Below are positions 6,798-6,912 of a DNA stretch of 6,912 nt, in pieces. Every line of letters begins with the position of its first letter. Positions within the stretch are counted from its first letter, which is position 1. Source of the DNA: Tannerella sp. GTDB taxonomy: Bacteria; Bacteroidota; Bacteroidia; Bacteroidales; Tannerellaceae. The position numbers and the translations under genes were made by a program. Below the pieces are notes generated by a model. It had not been told where the DNA came from. It saw nothing but the letters and a program-made list of their open reading frames with translations, and ran no database searches. The stretch lies in contig JAITHS010000293.1 in NCBI GenBank assembly GCA_031279875.1, positions 1 to 6,912 of the forward strand. Reading direction: 5' to 3'.

Positions 6798-6912
6798 ATG
6801 AAACGAAGTGAAATTAATCAAATCATCAGAAATGCCAAAGCCTTTATGGTTTCTCGGCAATTTATACTCCCGCCATGGGCATATTGGGGTATAGAGGATT
6901 GGAAAAACAATC
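6798..6912 (+). CDS. D-lyxose/D-mannose isomerase, N-terminal fragment (truncated by window edge)
   Basis: The ATG at 6798 lies 7 nt after the GH92 stop and follows an A-rich leader (TTTAAAG). The 38 readable codons begin MKRSEINQIIRNAKAF and continue RQFILPPWAYWGIEDWK. This is the characteristic N-terminus of the D-lyxose ketol-isomerase family (MKRSEIN..I..A..F....F.LPPFA.W...DW), cupin-fold metal-dependent enzymes of about 225 residues. The catalytic, metal-binding histidines and glutamate lie beyond the window. Family members interconvert D-lyxose/D-xylulose and often D-mannose/D-fructose. Next to a GH92 alpha-mannosidase, the mannose-to-fructose reaction is the more likely role, carried out in the cytoplasm. 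The identification rests on the N-terminus alone but that motif is distinctive. Confidence 0.82.
   Translation, partial: MKRSEINQIIRNAKAFMVSRQFILPPWAYWGIEDWKNN

Overview
The window looks like a chromosomal segment from a Bacteroidota (probably Bacteroidales) bacterium. Evidence: a promoter matching the Bacteroidota consensus (TTTG, 20 nt, TAnnTTTG), A-rich leaders without clear Shine-Dalgarno sequences, two proteins resembling the Bacteroidota-restricted DUF6261 family, and a GxGYxYP plus GH92 glycan-degradation pair typical of this phylum. All genes I accept are on the + strand.

Layout. (1) Bases 1-289 hold the 3' end of a LytTR-type response regulator gene. (2) Bases 274-946 hold no convincing gene. 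They are a dense repeat cluster: a heptamer array, then a 575-bp composite element bounded by imperfect 32-bp inverted repeats (336-367 and 879-910), then a second heptamer array. Inside the element are a strong Bacteroidota-type promoter, a 42-bp minisatellite and a long hairpin of the 'CATTGCGAGGAACGAAG' type. (3) Bases 950-1690 encode a GC-rich DUF6261-like protein. (4) Bases 1691-1870 are a second, smaller repeat patch with two near-perfect palindromes and an AAC microsatellite. (5) From a TATCTTTG box at 1871 a tight operon runs to the right edge: a second DUF6261-like gene, a secreted or membrane-anchored GxGYxYP putative glycoside hydrolase, a GH92 alpha-mannosidase and the start of a D-lyxose/D-mannose isomerase gene. 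The first three genes overlap by ATGA at each junction, and the isomerase follows after 7 nt.

How the genes may work together. The GH92 enzyme would release alpha-linked mannose outside the cytoplasm. The isomerase would convert imported mannose to fructose (members of that family act on D-lyxose and D-mannose). The GxGYxYP protein probably acts on the same glycan in an unknown way. The most intriguing point is that a DUF6261 protein of unknown function and no visible export signal is translationally coupled to these sugar genes. A divergent DUF6261 paralogue lies directly upstream, sandwiched between repeats and with strikingly different base composition.
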